Positions 35,182 to 42,733 of a stretch of 64,000 nucleotides of DNA are shown piece by piece. The notes under the pieces are model-generated. The model worked only from the letters and a program-made list of their open reading frames with translations. It was not told where the DNA came from and ran no database searches. The stretch lies in assembly GCA_027296055.1 (NCBI GenBank), contig JAPUJT010000033.1, positions 1 through 64,000 of the forward strand. Direction: 5' to 3'. A program made the position numbers and the translations under genes. The stretch's first letter is position 1, and the number at the start of each line of letters is the position of its first letter. This DNA is from Planctomycetota bacterium (GTDB lineage: Bacteria > Planctomycetota > JAPUJT01).

Positions 35182-35616
35182 CTATACGGCGGGGTTCTTG
35201 CCGGGAACCAGGACAAATCCGGCTTCCCGAAAGTCGTCATCGTAAGTGAAGACGTTTTGGAACCCATTCTCCCGCATGACAAAGAAGCTCGTATGGTCTA
35301 CGAAGCTCGCATTCGGCATGCGTCGACTTCTGATCTCCAGCAGCGCCTGAGATGCTATTCGGAAATCACTGCTGCCAATCCAGGATATCTGGTCGGAGTC
35401 TATGAGCTTTCGCCCGACTTCGTACGCTCTCAGCGGGCCTAAGTGCCGTTGAACCAATGCGACGACTTCCCAAAAGACGAGGTGCGTTGAAATCGCGACA
35501 ACACTCCTGGGGTCGGCCCTGATGTGCTCTTCCCAGAATTCTCGTGCGGACACATGCCAAGCGTCTGAGCTGTCCTCGAGTGCATAGAGCCCCGAAGTAT
35601 CTAGGAACAGCCTCAT
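35182..35616 (-). CDS. PIN-domain ribonuclease toxin (VapC-like)
   Basis: 144 residues. The four PIN acidic positions are visible: D6 (LFLDTSGL), E50 (HLVFWEVVAL), D107 (SFVDHTSF) and D126-128 (TYDDDF). The fold and length match VapC-type toxins that cut RNA with Mg2+. It lies 2 nt downstream of the DUF433-type antitoxin gene and is last of a three-gene operon. Confidence 0.85.
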   Translation of the reverse strand: MRLFLDTSGLYALEDSSDAWHVSAREFWEEHIRADPRSVVAISTHLVFWEVVALVQRHLGPLRAYEVGRKLIDSDQISWIGSSDFRIASQALLEIRSRRMPNASFVDHTSFFVMRENGFQNVFTYDDDFREAGFVLVPGKNPAV

Positions 35617-35618
35617 CC

Positions 35619-36089
35619 TTACCGCTGGGTCAGGTAATCGTCATGTCGCTCGGAAATGTCTCTAAACCCTGACGCACTTGGGGCCATGCCCAAGAGGGCC
35701 AATGAATCTCTCGTGTGCCGAGCCTCTTCCAGGAGTTCGAACGCCATCTCCTCCCTATGAATCTCCGCGTACTCCCTCGCTTCCCGTAATTGGTCTAGCG
35801 AAAGCCCTGGTAACCCCTCGGACACTTCGGACAGAGAGAAGCCACTCTTCACGAATGCTAGGTATACCCTGGCGACCGAGAATTCGGTACCGCGTACGAG
35901 GGCACGCCCACTAAGAGAATCGATGCTGATAGTGCTCTCAACGGAAGACGTGAAACTCGGAACTACCCTGATCGCGGACATGGCCAGAGTTGTGCTTTCA
36001 GAAGTAGAGACCTGATCTTCATCGGGCACCCCGATTTCTGCGTTCTCGACCTTTGACTCGATAATGATGCACGAATGTTCGAGATTCAT
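35619..36089 (-). CDS. DUF433-domain antitoxin-like protein
   Basis: 156 residues from ATG 36089. The centre, LSGRALVRGTEFSVARVYLAFVKSGFSLSEVSEGLPGLSLDQLREAREYA, is a DUF433 winged-helix-like domain, found in antitoxins paired with PIN or similar toxins. The first 55 residues (IIIESKVENAEIG, then Ser/Thr-rich) are an unusual extension. The start overlaps the stop of the upstream gene (ATGA), and the toxin follows after 2 nt, so the three are translationally linked. Confidence 0.78.
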   Translation of the reverse strand: MNLEHSCIIIESKVENAEIGVPDEDQVSTSESTTLAMSAIRVVPSFTSSVESTISIDSLSGRALVRGTEFSVARVYLAFVKSGFSLSEVSEGLPGLSLDQLREAREYAEIHREEMAFELLEEARHTRDSLALLGMAPSASGFRDISERHDDYLTQR

Positions 36090-36835
36090 TCTGTAGCCTC
36101 CGGCCAAATACTATTCTCTTCCAAGCAGTCCGGCACACGATTGTCAGCCCATTGCCATATCTGCAGCAGTACCTGCGGATCTAGGTGATCAGACATCTGC
36201 CGGTTGTTCACATCCAGGTTGATGTTCAGCGAGTAAAACCCTTCTGGAGACACAGCCAGCTTGAAACTATGACGGAGATTCATGACACGTCCCTTCGGGC
36301 CATCCTCGATCTTTGTGAAAGCGACCTCCAGATCCTGGACTTTTGCAGATCGCCCGACCAGCAATTCCATCACGCGGGGCAGTTCTTCCTTGGCGATCGG
36401 AGCCAGCTCTATCTCGAATATCTTCCCAGCACGATAGTATCGATACCCAGGAGTCAAAGCACTCTGTGCTGCCAAGAACGCTGCCATGGCCTTCTGCGAC
36501 AAGTCTCTCGCCCAGGGATCGCTCACGGCACCCGAATCCACAGGCTCTCCCGTGACAATTCTCAGGAGGACGGCGTTTAGAGCATCCTTTTTCACTATCA
36601 GTGACGAAACGTCCACCTGTCCCACTCCTACATAGTATCTCTTGACGATGTTGATAAGTGCATCCTCGTGCTGAACTTTTGTCTCCCCTTCGACAAGGTC
36701 AGGCCACTTTTCCCTGAATGCGGAGACTATTGCCTCCGACTGATCCTTGGGAAGAGGAACTTTCAGCAGGCTCGTGCGGCACCCATACCTGACTATCAGT
36801 CTCCGAACCGGTGTGCCGAGAACTTCAATTGCCAT
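36086..36835 (-). CDS. Unknown protein, first gene of the toxin-antitoxin operon
   Basis: 249 residues, no family recognised. It has no signal or TM. Features include RRLIVRYGCRTSLLKVPLPKDQSEAIVSAFREKWP and a C-terminal beta-rich part (SFKLAVSPEGFYSLNINLDVNNRQM) ending in a Trp-rich helix (LLQIWQWADNR). It is coupled by ATGA to the DUF433 gene and sits directly behind the operator-containing promoter at 36925-36954. It may be an accessory regulator or a third partner of the toxin. Confidence 0.6.
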   Translation of the reverse strand: MAIEVLGTPVRRLIVRYGCRTSLLKVPLPKDQSEAIVSAFREKWPDLVEGETKVQHEDALINIVKRYYVGVGQVDVSSLIVKKDALNAVLLRIVTGEPVDSGAVSDPWARDLSQKAMAAFLAAQSALTPGYRYYRAGKIFEIELAPIAKEELPRVMELLVGRSAKVQDLEVAFTKIEDGPKGRVMNLRHSFKLAVSPEGFYSLNINLDVNNRQMSDHLDPQVLLQIWQWADNRVPDCLEENSIWPEATE

Positions 36836-36924
36836 GGGGCTCTCCCTCGCTTACCATCCTGCGCCGCCGGAACACCGCACAATCGATACATTCAACATTC
36901 TTTTCATGCCGGCTATTGAATTAT

Positions 36925-36954
36925 ATAATACTCTGGCAGGCTTGCCAGATTCAA
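36925..36954 (-). promoter_or_regulatory. Promoter with palindromic operator for the toxin-antitoxin operon
   Basis: On the minus strand TTGAAT (36954-36949), 18-nt spacer, TATTAT (36930-36925). The spacer holds a perfect palindrome with 7-bp arms: TCTGGCA at 36932-36938 and TGCCAGA at 36943-36949, 4-nt centre. A repressor bound here would block the promoter, as expected for autoregulated toxin-antitoxin operons. The first ATG is about 90 nt downstream. Confidence 0.6.
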
Positions 36955-37238
36955 TGCTTACCTCTACATAATACTGGCTGACCGAAACACCTTGGGCGGC
37001 CTCATCGACCGGCTCCTGGCCGGCCCTGACGATCAGATCGGGGCAATCCCACAGGGGACCGGGCGCCGGCCAATCTGGCCCCGCTCGAATTTGGCCGCGT
37101 GAGCTGTCGGTGGTTGTGAGAGGATGGTGGTGGCTCGCCCCTGCGTAGTCTCGGCTCCGTGGGGGTGGGCCGTTGCTGCCGCCCGACTCCTGGCAGGGTC
37201 GAGGCGGTGAACACCGTGAGAGAGAAAGGAGTCTCACG
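36955..37238. other. Intergenic between divergent element genes
   Basis: No gene supported. The 37020-37200 stretch is G/C-rich with short repeats of GGCCGG type. With the operator and leader before it, the gene-free gap runs from 36836 to 37238. Confidence 0.3.
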
Positions 37239-38429
37239 ATGACGCACGCATTGTACTCCCCCGATCCGACTCCCCGCCAGTTCGATTGCGACCGTCTAAT
37301 CAATTACGTCCGCCTCCGCTGCCAGTCGCTCGACCTTCCCCAACGGGCTCGCGACATGATCGAGACGTTCATGCGCGGGCTCTCCGCGCAGCCACTCCAA
37401 AGGCGAGATGTGCTATCCCTGGCCTGCATGGCCATCGCGGGACTGCGCCTCCGTTTCGAGCCGCCGCAAGATCCTGTCCCGCTATGGACCATCTGGATCG
37501 ACACGACCTTTGAAGAGTTCATCTGTATCCGAGACCTCAGCCCGGACATGGTAGAGGCGTTCGGGTTCCCCGACGACCAGGGTAAGGCGGGCCAATTGTT
37601 CACCATTAACCTCATGCTCCAATTGGAGAACAGCATCGAAGAGATGAGGGCCTTCCCGATTCCGCACCCGGAGTTAAAGGATGCTTGGCTGACGGCGCGT
37701 GAGACCCAACTGCCGAGCGCTGACCGGGAGAAGGCTTTCAGAGACGCGCATGCCCAGGTGCAGGCGATGATCGTGTGGTTCGCCGTCGCGCGGAAACATA
37801 CCCGGGGTGCCCTGTGTTCCGTCTACAAGGACATGGAACCCACTGTCGAGGATGTCAATTCGGCCTTCGTAGCGTACTTCCTGCCTCTGCTGACGGAGCG
37901 TCTTTCCTGGAAGAAGGGGAAGGGCGGGCTGGTACTCAGAGACCACCATCGGCCAATCCGGGATGCGATACTCAAGTGGGAGCGCGACAAATCAACCCGC
38001 CCTCAAGAGCCGGACCACGGGGAGATGGAATGGGAGAAAATCCATCAGGCGGAAGCGCTAGACCAACCTGCCCCCCACGAGCCAGAAGAGGGAAGAACGG
38101 AATGGTCTCCAAAATGGATTGCCCCGATGGAGAGCGCCAGCATCCCCATCGGAGGGAACGATGACAACCTATCCATGGCTGATTCCAAGGAGGACGACCA
38201 CGAGGCAACCGTGGTGGACTCGGTACTCGCCGCGGAGATCGTCGAGGTTATCCGTGAGGAATTCGGAGAGGATGGCGTGATCGTATACGAAGGACACTTC
38301 GCCACGTCGTTCCCAATCTCTCGGCCCGAGCTGGAGACCTTAACGGGCATCACCGTCGAACGCCAACGCAGCCTGGAGAGGAAGATCGGCGTTCTCCTTC
38401 GACACCGCTTAGGAAGCGATCTAGGGTAG
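37239..38429 (+). CDS. Unknown 396-residue protein (element core)
   Basis: No known domain recognised. Soluble; the first 250 residues are mostly helical (CDRLINYVRLRCQSLDLPQRARDMIETFMRGL), followed by a charged low-complexity linker (about 255-330) and a C-terminal domain with VLAAEIVEVIREEFGEDGVIVYEGHFATSFPISRPELETLTG. AAAGGAG 8 nt upstream sets ATG 37239. It is the first plus-strand gene of the half that holds the HTH, ATPase and integrase genes, so a regulatory or replication role is possible. Confidence 0.6.
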   Translation: MTHALYSPDPTPRQFDCDRLINYVRLRCQSLDLPQRARDMIETFMRGLSAQPLQRRDVLSLACMAIAGLRLRFEPPQDPVPLWTIWIDTTFEEFICIRDLSPDMVEAFGFPDDQGKAGQLFTINLMLQLENSIEEMRAFPIPHPELKDAWLTARETQLPSADREKAFRDAHAQVQAMIVWFAVARKHTRGALCSVYKDMEPTVEDVNSAFVAYFLPLLTERLSWKKGKGGLVLRDHHRPIRDAILKWERDKSTRPQEPDHGEMEWEKIHQAEALDQPAPHEPEEGRTEWSPKWIAPMESASIPIGGNDDNLSMADSKEDDHEATVVDSVLAAEIVEVIREEFGEDGVIVYEGHFATSFPISRPELETLTGITVERQRSLERKIGVLLRHRLGSDLG

Positions 38430-38503
38430 TAACTCTCTTCTGACTCCCGCCGCCAAGATTTTCCAAGATTTCACCCCAGATCTGAGCCCCCAGCCTCCCT
38501 TAG

Positions 38504-38812
38504 ATGGGCATGGAGCGAGAGAATCCACCCCAGGCCCAGGCTAACCGTGTTCGCTCAGTCGTTTCGAGCGTCAAGGCGATCCTCTTGCCTGACATCGCCA
38601 CTCCAAAGGTGATCTCAGGGTTCCTGGGCGTATCCGCCCGATGCGTCCGCTCGATGCTACGCGCAGGGGACCTGCCCGGCAGGCGCGTCCGAGGCCGCTG
38701 GTACAGCACCAAGGTGTCGCTGCTGCGGGCGCTCGCGCCCGAGCACGAGCAGGAGCGGCCACCTACGACCAGGGGACCCCGGATGATTCCCCGCCAAGGG
38801 GGGTCCTCGTGA
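38504..38812 (+). CDS. Excisionase-like HTH protein 1
   Basis: 102 residues. ATPKVISGFLGVSARCVRSMLRAGDLPGRRVRGRWYSTKVSLLRAL is a MerR/excisionase-type winged helix as in HTH_17 and AlpA/Xis proteins: a short recognition helix, then a wing GRRVRGRWY. Starts at 38504 and 38510 are both possible; no clear ribosome site. The stop overlaps the next gene's GTG start (GTGA). Probably the recombination directionality factor or an element regulator. Confidence 0.65.
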   Translation: MGMERENPPQAQANRVRSVVSSVKAILLPDIATPKVISGFLGVSARCVRSMLRAGDLPGRRVRGRWYSTKVSLLRALAPEHEQERPPTTRGPRMIPRQGGSS

Positions 38813-39096
38813 AGCCAGTAGCCGTTTTCGTCCGAGAGGCCGGGGAAGCCTTTGGCCTCAGCAGGCAGGCCGCATGGCGACGGATGCGGAAAGGGGACTT
38901 CGGGCCGGTCCGGCAACTCCCGGGCGGTGGGCGGATGTTTGTTTTGCGGGAGGATTTCACCGCAGCTATCGAGCGGATGGCCATCGAGCCCACGGCCGAG
39001 CAACTCACGCGGAAGCCTCGGCGCCGAGACCTAGCAAGCGTCCCCGTTGAACTGGATCGATTTCTGGACAGCAAGCCGAAGCGCGGAAGGAAGTAA
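38809..39096 (+). CDS. Excisionase-like HTH protein 2
   Basis: 95 residues from GTG 38809 (AAGGGGGG upstream). The N-terminal part, FVREAGEAFGLSRQAAWRRMRKGDFGPVRQLPGGGRMFVLREDFTAAIER, has the same HTH-wing layout as the previous protein. A basic tail follows (RKPRRRD, KPKRGRK). Translationally coupled to the first HTH gene. Two such proteins in tandem suggest one for excision and one for regulation. Confidence 0.6.
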   Translation: MKPVAVFVREAGEAFGLSRQAAWRRMRKGDFGPVRQLPGGGRMFVLREDFTAAIERMAIEPTAEQLTRKPRRRDLASVPVELDRFLDSKPKRGRK

Positions 39097-39130
39097 GAAA
39101 CGAATCGGCAAGTCCCCCTGAAAACGAAAA

Positions 39131-39150
39131 CCCCCGGCTGCAACCGGGGG
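39131..39150 (+). terminator. Hairpin after the HTH genes
   Basis: CCCCCGG at 39131-39137, loop CTGCAA, CCGGGGG at 39144-39150. A stable 7-bp G/C stem 35 nt after the HTH stop. No T tract follows, so it may be a weak terminator or an RNA-processing structure ahead of the next genes. Confidence 0.4.
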
Positions 39151-39167
39151 CATAATGAGGAGAACTG

Positions 39168-39401
39168 ATGGCAGCCAGTATCGTAAGGATTCCTCGCGGG
39201 CGATTCAACCCATCGTGTCGCGACGGCGAGGCGGGACACCGCCTCCTTTATCGGCAGGCGTTCGGCTTCCTCAGCTTGGGAGCGAACCTCGCTCGAACCC
39301 GCCGACGCCTTCGACAGGTGCGCGAGGGGATGCGACTTCGCATCCACGATCACGGCCTGGAAGCAATCCTCCGGCGAGCGAAGGAGCAGGCACGGGCATG
39401 A
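39168..39401 (+). CDS. Small basic protein (element core)
   Basis: 77 residues, strongly basic (RTRRRLRQVREGMRLR), with GAGGAG 7 nt upstream of ATG 39168. Its stop overlaps the start of the ATPase gene (ATGA), so it is translationally coupled to it. Size and charge suggest a nucleic-acid-binding helper; no family recognised. Confidence 0.5.
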   Translation: MAASIVRIPRGRFNPSCRDGEAGHRLLYRQAFGFLSLGANLARTRRRLRQVREGMRLRIHDHGLEAILRRAKEQARA

Positions 39402-40654
39402 GCAAGACACTGCGGGAGCGAGAACACGTGGTACGGAGGCTGGCGACCCTAGCTCAACAGATGTGGGAGGTGGACCGCAAGTCCGCAAAGGTCATGCTGG
39501 AAGTGCTCAGGCAGGAAACCGGAGCCGAGTTCCTATCGGATGGGGACCTTGAAGACATCGTGAGACGGTTCGCCCTTCTGGAACTTCGCCAGACCGCCAG
39601 GGACCTGAGCAAGAACGGACGAGCGGATTCGGAAAGCGTGATAGAAGATCTCAGCCGCACCACGGCCGGTTCACTATTCTCTGAACATGAATTGCGAATG
39701 TTGATTCGCCTCGCGCAGGTACGCTCCGATGGCCTGTTCGCTGTCTCAGCCGATGTCTTGATGGAGATGGAGTTTCCCGAACCTGAACTGATCGTACCGG
39801 GGTTCATCGCCCAAGGACTGACCATCCTGGCGGGCAAGCCAAAGGTTGGAAAGTCCTGGCTAGCCCTCGGCATTTCGTTGGCTGTCGCCTCGGGCGGCGT
39901 GGCGCTCGGCAGCGTCCCCGTCAAGAAGGGAAGAGTCCTGTATCTGAGCTTGGACGACATCAGCGAAAGGCGAATCCGCGAGCGAATTGGAATCCTAACG
40001 CGCATCGGCCCCGTTCCTGACAACTTGCACATCCGCGCTACGTGGCCGCGCTTCGATCAGAGAGAGCTTGGACTGGAGGAGCTGGAGGCGTGGCTGATCC
40101 AGCACCCGGACACGCGCTTGATCGTTGTCGATACCTTGGCGTGGGTGAGGCCCCTGCGTACCAGGGGAGGTGACCCCTACGCCGAGGACCACGCCGCGAT
40201 CGCCAGCATCAAGGCCCTGGCGGAGCAGAGGAATGTATCCATCATCGTCGTCCACCATCTGCGCAAGTCGGAGTCTCCCGATGCCGTAGATACTATTAGC
40301 GGGACGCTCGGCTTATCAGGGACGGCGGACGGGCTTCTCATGCTCAAGCGGGAGGGCGGGAAGACGGATGCCGTCCTGCATGTCCTCGGCCGGGACGTTG
40401 AGGAGCAGGAGAAGGCGCTCGGCTTCGACGCGCCCTCCTGCTGCTGGAGCGTCCTGGGGGACGCCGAGGAGGTTCGCCGCAGCAAGGAGCGGCAGGCGGT
40501 CATCCGAGTGCTGGAGAAGACGAGAGAGCCCCTCACGTACCAGGAGGTGGCCGACGAGCTTGGAGAAGAATCAAAGTCGGTCAAGGTGAAGATGTGGCGG
40601 ATGTGGAAAGCGGGGGAGATCCAGAAGAAGGACGGCAAGTACACGTCGGGGTAG
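39398..40654 (+). CDS. RepA-like RecA-fold ATPase (AAA_25), probable replication helicase
   Basis: 418 residues. An N-terminal helical region of about 120 residues, then FIAQGLTILAGKPKVGKSWLALGISLAVA with Walker A GKPKVGKS near residue 146, LYLSLDDISERRIRER, Walker B LIVVDTLAW near 241, and SIIVVHHLRKSESPDAVDTISGTLGLSGTAD. The C-terminus (EPLTYQEVADELGEESKSVKVKMWRMWKAGEIQ) is a winged helix. This is the layout of plasmid/phage RepA-type hexameric helicases and related AAA_25 proteins. Directly downstream are iteron-like repeats, consistent with a replication module. Confidence 0.8.
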   Translation: MSKTLREREHVVRRLATLAQQMWEVDRKSAKVMLEVLRQETGAEFLSDGDLEDIVRRFALLELRQTARDLSKNGRADSESVIEDLSRTTAGSLFSEHELRMLIRLAQVRSDGLFAVSADVLMEMEFPEPELIVPGFIAQGLTILAGKPKVGKSWLALGISLAVASGGVALGSVPVKKGRVLYLSLDDISERRIRERIGILTRIGPVPDNLHIRATWPRFDQRELGLEELEAWLIQHPDTRLIVVDTLAWVRPLRTRGGDPYAEDHAAIASIKALAEQRNVSIIVVHHLRKSESPDAVDTISGTLGLSGTADGLLMLKREGGKTDAVLHVLGRDVEEQEKALGFDAPSCCWSVLGDAEEVRRSKERQAVIRVLEKTREPLTYQEVADELGEESKSVKVKMWRMWKAGEIQKKDGKYTSG

Positions 40655-40750
40655 ACCCCCGTTACCGCCGTTACCCTGTAACCATTCGTGGCGTTCAATC
40701 GTCCGCACCAGTCCAGGCGCGGTAACGCGGTAACGGGGGTAACGGGGGTC
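40654..40750. repeat. Iteron-like repeats, candidate replication origin
   Basis: Five copies of a 7-mer: CGTTACC at 40660-40666 and 40669-40675, and its complement GGTAACG at 40721-40727, 40729-40735 and 40738-40744. The outer ends form a perfect 13-bp inverted repeat, 40654-40666 and 40738-40750. It begins in the stop codon of the RepA-like gene. A pure transcription terminator would not need the tandem copies, though that alternative remains. Confidence 0.6.
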
Positions 40751-41037
40751 GCCTCCTACCCGTCAGCTATCGGAGCAGGACCTTGCGTACGGTACGCGCT
40801 CTCGACGCTCAAGATCGGGGTTGTTGGCTCAGGCTTGCTTTCGAAGCAAGAGACTTGCATACTTGAACTTAGCCAGGACCTTCGCCTCCCAACACTGACT
40901 GAGCCGACAGGTGTAGATGCACAGCCCCTGCAGAATGGGCTAGAATGTGTACAGGCGGTTGGACGAGACAGAATTGGCAGACGTGGGACCAGCGGCGTCA
41001 CGTGACCACTACACAGCGAGCCTGGGAGAAGAGTGAC
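40751..41037. other. Intergenic after the iteron-like repeats
   Basis: No gene supported. Together with the repeats this is a 383-nt gap between the ATPase and the next small gene; such a gap is compatible with an origin region. Confidence 0.3.
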
Positions 41038-41319
41038 GTGAAGACGAGGACAGGCTTGAAGAAACAGCCGTCTCAATATGACCCGACATTGGGCCGGGAC
41101 AGGATTCGTAGTATGGAGATGAACTGTCTGAACAATTCAGACTGCCTGTTCCGCACTGGGGATCATAAGCGGCAGTACTTCCAGAAACTGAACAGTATTG
41201 TGGGCGCAAGCAAGGGAGAATTCACGAAATACATCTACGTAGAGCACGGCTGCGACGGAACTATCCACGGCCGGCCGATTACCAAAGCGCTACTGGTAGG
41301 CAAAGGGGCAACGCTATGA
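41038..41319 (+). CDS. Small protein of unknown function (element)
   Basis: 93 residues from GTG 41038 with GGGAG about 8 nt upstream; ATG 41113 is an alternative. Contains two Cys in MNCLNNSDCLFRTGD and a later VEHGCDGT, with a Lys-rich start. The stop overlaps the next start (ATGA). No family recognised. Confidence 0.45.
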   Translation: MKTRTGLKKQPSQYDPTLGRDRIRSMEMNCLNNSDCLFRTGDHKRQYFQKLNSIVGASKGEFTKYIYVEHGCDGTIHGRPITKALLVGKGATL

Positions 41320-41672
41320 GGACTCCCATCCCTCTCCACCTTCCTCCAGGTGCGGAATCGTATGGCAACTTATATTCAGACTTTGCTGCGGACGATCGCA
41401 CACAAGACGTCCTCGCCGTGAATCTGCCCAGCGGCCATACCATCGATGTCGGCTGGTACCCAGAAGACGATCCAGATGGTTCCTTTGTCATCCGCGTGTT
41501 TTTTGGAACATGGGAAGATCAGAGGCACGACGAGTTTCTCACGAAGGACGTGAACGAGGCTGCTGAAGCCGTGGAGAGGCTCGCGATTCTGTTCTCGCCC
41601 GCAAGCTTTGCGACCTCGGCGACTACAGGCGACGAGGCCAATATGCGAAACCAAGAGCCCGTAGCGGTGTAG
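41316..41672 (+). CDS. Small acidic protein of unknown function (element)
   Basis: 118 residues, acidic, soluble; VNLPSGHTIDVGWYPEDDPDGSFVIRVFFGTWEDQR suggests a small beta domain, followed by a helix (DVNEAAEAVERLAILF). Coupled to the previous gene by ATGA. No family recognised. Confidence 0.5.
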   Translation: MRTPIPLHLPPGAESYGNLYSDFAADDRTQDVLAVNLPSGHTIDVGWYPEDDPDGSFVIRVFFGTWEDQRHDEFLTKDVNEAAEAVERLAILFSPASFATSATTGDEANMRNQEPVAV

Positions 41673-41680
41673 GTGGCTCG

Positions 41681-42160
41681 ATGCCTCGTCCACTGTACAT
41701 TCTCTGCTGTGAATCCTATGCAGTTGATTCACAAACAGGGAAGCTGAGCATTTTCAACCTGCTTGAGCAAATCATCCGTACTAAAGAGTCTTCTCCCAAG
41801 AGTGGAAGGGACGTCCCCAGGCCGGCTCTCAGTTTCGTTGGTATGGCGGCCTGGGGGAGGGAAGAGAATGATGATCCGAATAATGAGTACGAGTTCGACC
41901 TTCGGATACATCGCCCAGGTGAGGGGGAGGTAATCGTTGCGAGGGCGGGGAAGTTCATGTTTGCGCCGCTTCCGAAGCTTGCCTATCGGTTTATTGTGCA
42001 TATGTTGAATACTGACTTCTGGCAGGAGAGCGGAGAGTTTCGGTTCGAGAGCCGGATTAGAGAGATCGGGTCAACTGAGTGGCTTAGCCAGCACTATCCT
42101 GTTTCCGTCACTGTTCAAACCATCGCGCGGAAAGCGCCGCAGGCTCCTGCAGGCGGGTGA
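41681..42160 (+). CDS. DUF6941-like small protein (element)
   Basis: 159 residues. The opening LYILCCESYAVDSQTGKLSIFNLLEQI resembles DUF6941-type proteins (a short strand, xxDxxTGKxSxxN, then a hydrophobic helix), from memory. The rest alternates strands (YEFDLRIHRPGEGEVIVARAGKFMF). Function unknown. The frame stays open past the stop region (see 42161-42421). Confidence 0.5.
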   Translation: MPRPLYILCCESYAVDSQTGKLSIFNLLEQIIRTKESSPKSGRDVPRPALSFVGMAAWGREENDDPNNEYEFDLRIHRPGEGEVIVARAGKFMFAPLPKLAYRFIVHMLNTDFWQESGEFRFESRIREIGSTEWLSQHYPVSVTVQTIARKAPQAPAGG

Positions 42161-42421
42161 GCCACTAGGTCAGGCCGCGCTCTTATCCTCACCGAATACG
42201 CCATCCTGTTCCCGGCCCCCTCCACAGCCGAGCCCTGCAACCGGATCATCCCCCGGCCCACCGCGAGCCGAACCGTACAGCGGGGGCAGCCCGAGAGATT
42301 CAATGCGATGTTCCGCCAGTTCCTGGACCTAGGCCACAGTCGCGGAGAGTCCGAGCTAGAAGCAGTCCGGCAGATGCTCGATGAGGATGACGGCAAAGCG
42401 CACCAGACCGACGCGACTTGA
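42161..42421 (+). pseudogene. Possible gene remnant in frame after the DUF6941-like gene
   Basis: In the same frame as the preceding gene, 86 codons without a stop follow its TGA, with protein-like composition (ALILTEYAILFPAP, then RFNAMFRQFLDLGHSRGESELEAVRQMLDEDD). No normal start codon is found before ATG 42308. It may be the remains of a gene or a 37-residue gene starting at 42308. Confidence 0.3.
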
Positions 42422-42464
42422 ATGGACCCCGACCCCACCCCTGAAAAACCCCATGGAATATCTA

Positions 42465-42494
42465 TTGACACCCGGGGGTATCCCCAGGTATACT
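42465..42494 (+). promoter_or_regulatory. Strong promoter for the RHH-integrase operon
   Basis: Perfect TTGACA (42465-42470), 18-nt spacer, TATACT (42489-42494). The spacer contains a GGGG-GTAT-CCCC dyad that could be an operator for the ribbon-helix-helix protein encoded just downstream. The start codon is about 50 nt further on. Confidence 0.6.
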
Positions 42495-42547
42495 CTCCCG
42501 TGTAGTCTAGAAGTATCGAGGCCGCGTGACGACGGAGAGGAGGAAGC

Positions 42548-42733
42548 ATGGGACGGAAGAACCGGGGAATGGGAGAGAAGGCCCCGAAGGATGCGGCCAT
42601 TCTTCTGAAGCTACCCCAAGCCCTCAAGGATGCGCTTCAACGAATGGCGGACGACGATAGCCGACCCCTGGCAACATACATACGGTTGACGCTGCTCCGG
42701 CACGTCGAGAGCAAGAAGGGAGGAAAGCGATGA
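42548..42733 (+). CDS. Ribbon-helix-helix (CopG/Arc-like) regulator
   Basis: 61 residues. DAAILLKLPQALKDALQRMADDDSRPLATYIRLTLLRHVESK has the strand (AILLKLP), helix and TYIRLTLLRH helix of small RHH repressors. GAGGAGG 5 nt upstream is an excellent ribosome site. The stop overlaps the integrase start (ATGA). Likely represses its own promoter and so controls integrase expression. Confidence 0.75.
   Translation: MGRKNRGMGEKAPKDAAILLKLPQALKDALQRMADDDSRPLATYIRLTLLRHVESKKGGKR

Noticed and set aside
35128-35442. Plus-strand frame of 104 codons opposite the PIN toxin
   Set aside because: It overlaps a PIN gene with all catalytic acids in place and has no own motif.
40660-40744. CRISPR-like array
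   Set aside because: Repeat units of 7 nt with 1-3 nt spacing are far too short; an iteron or regulatory array fits better.
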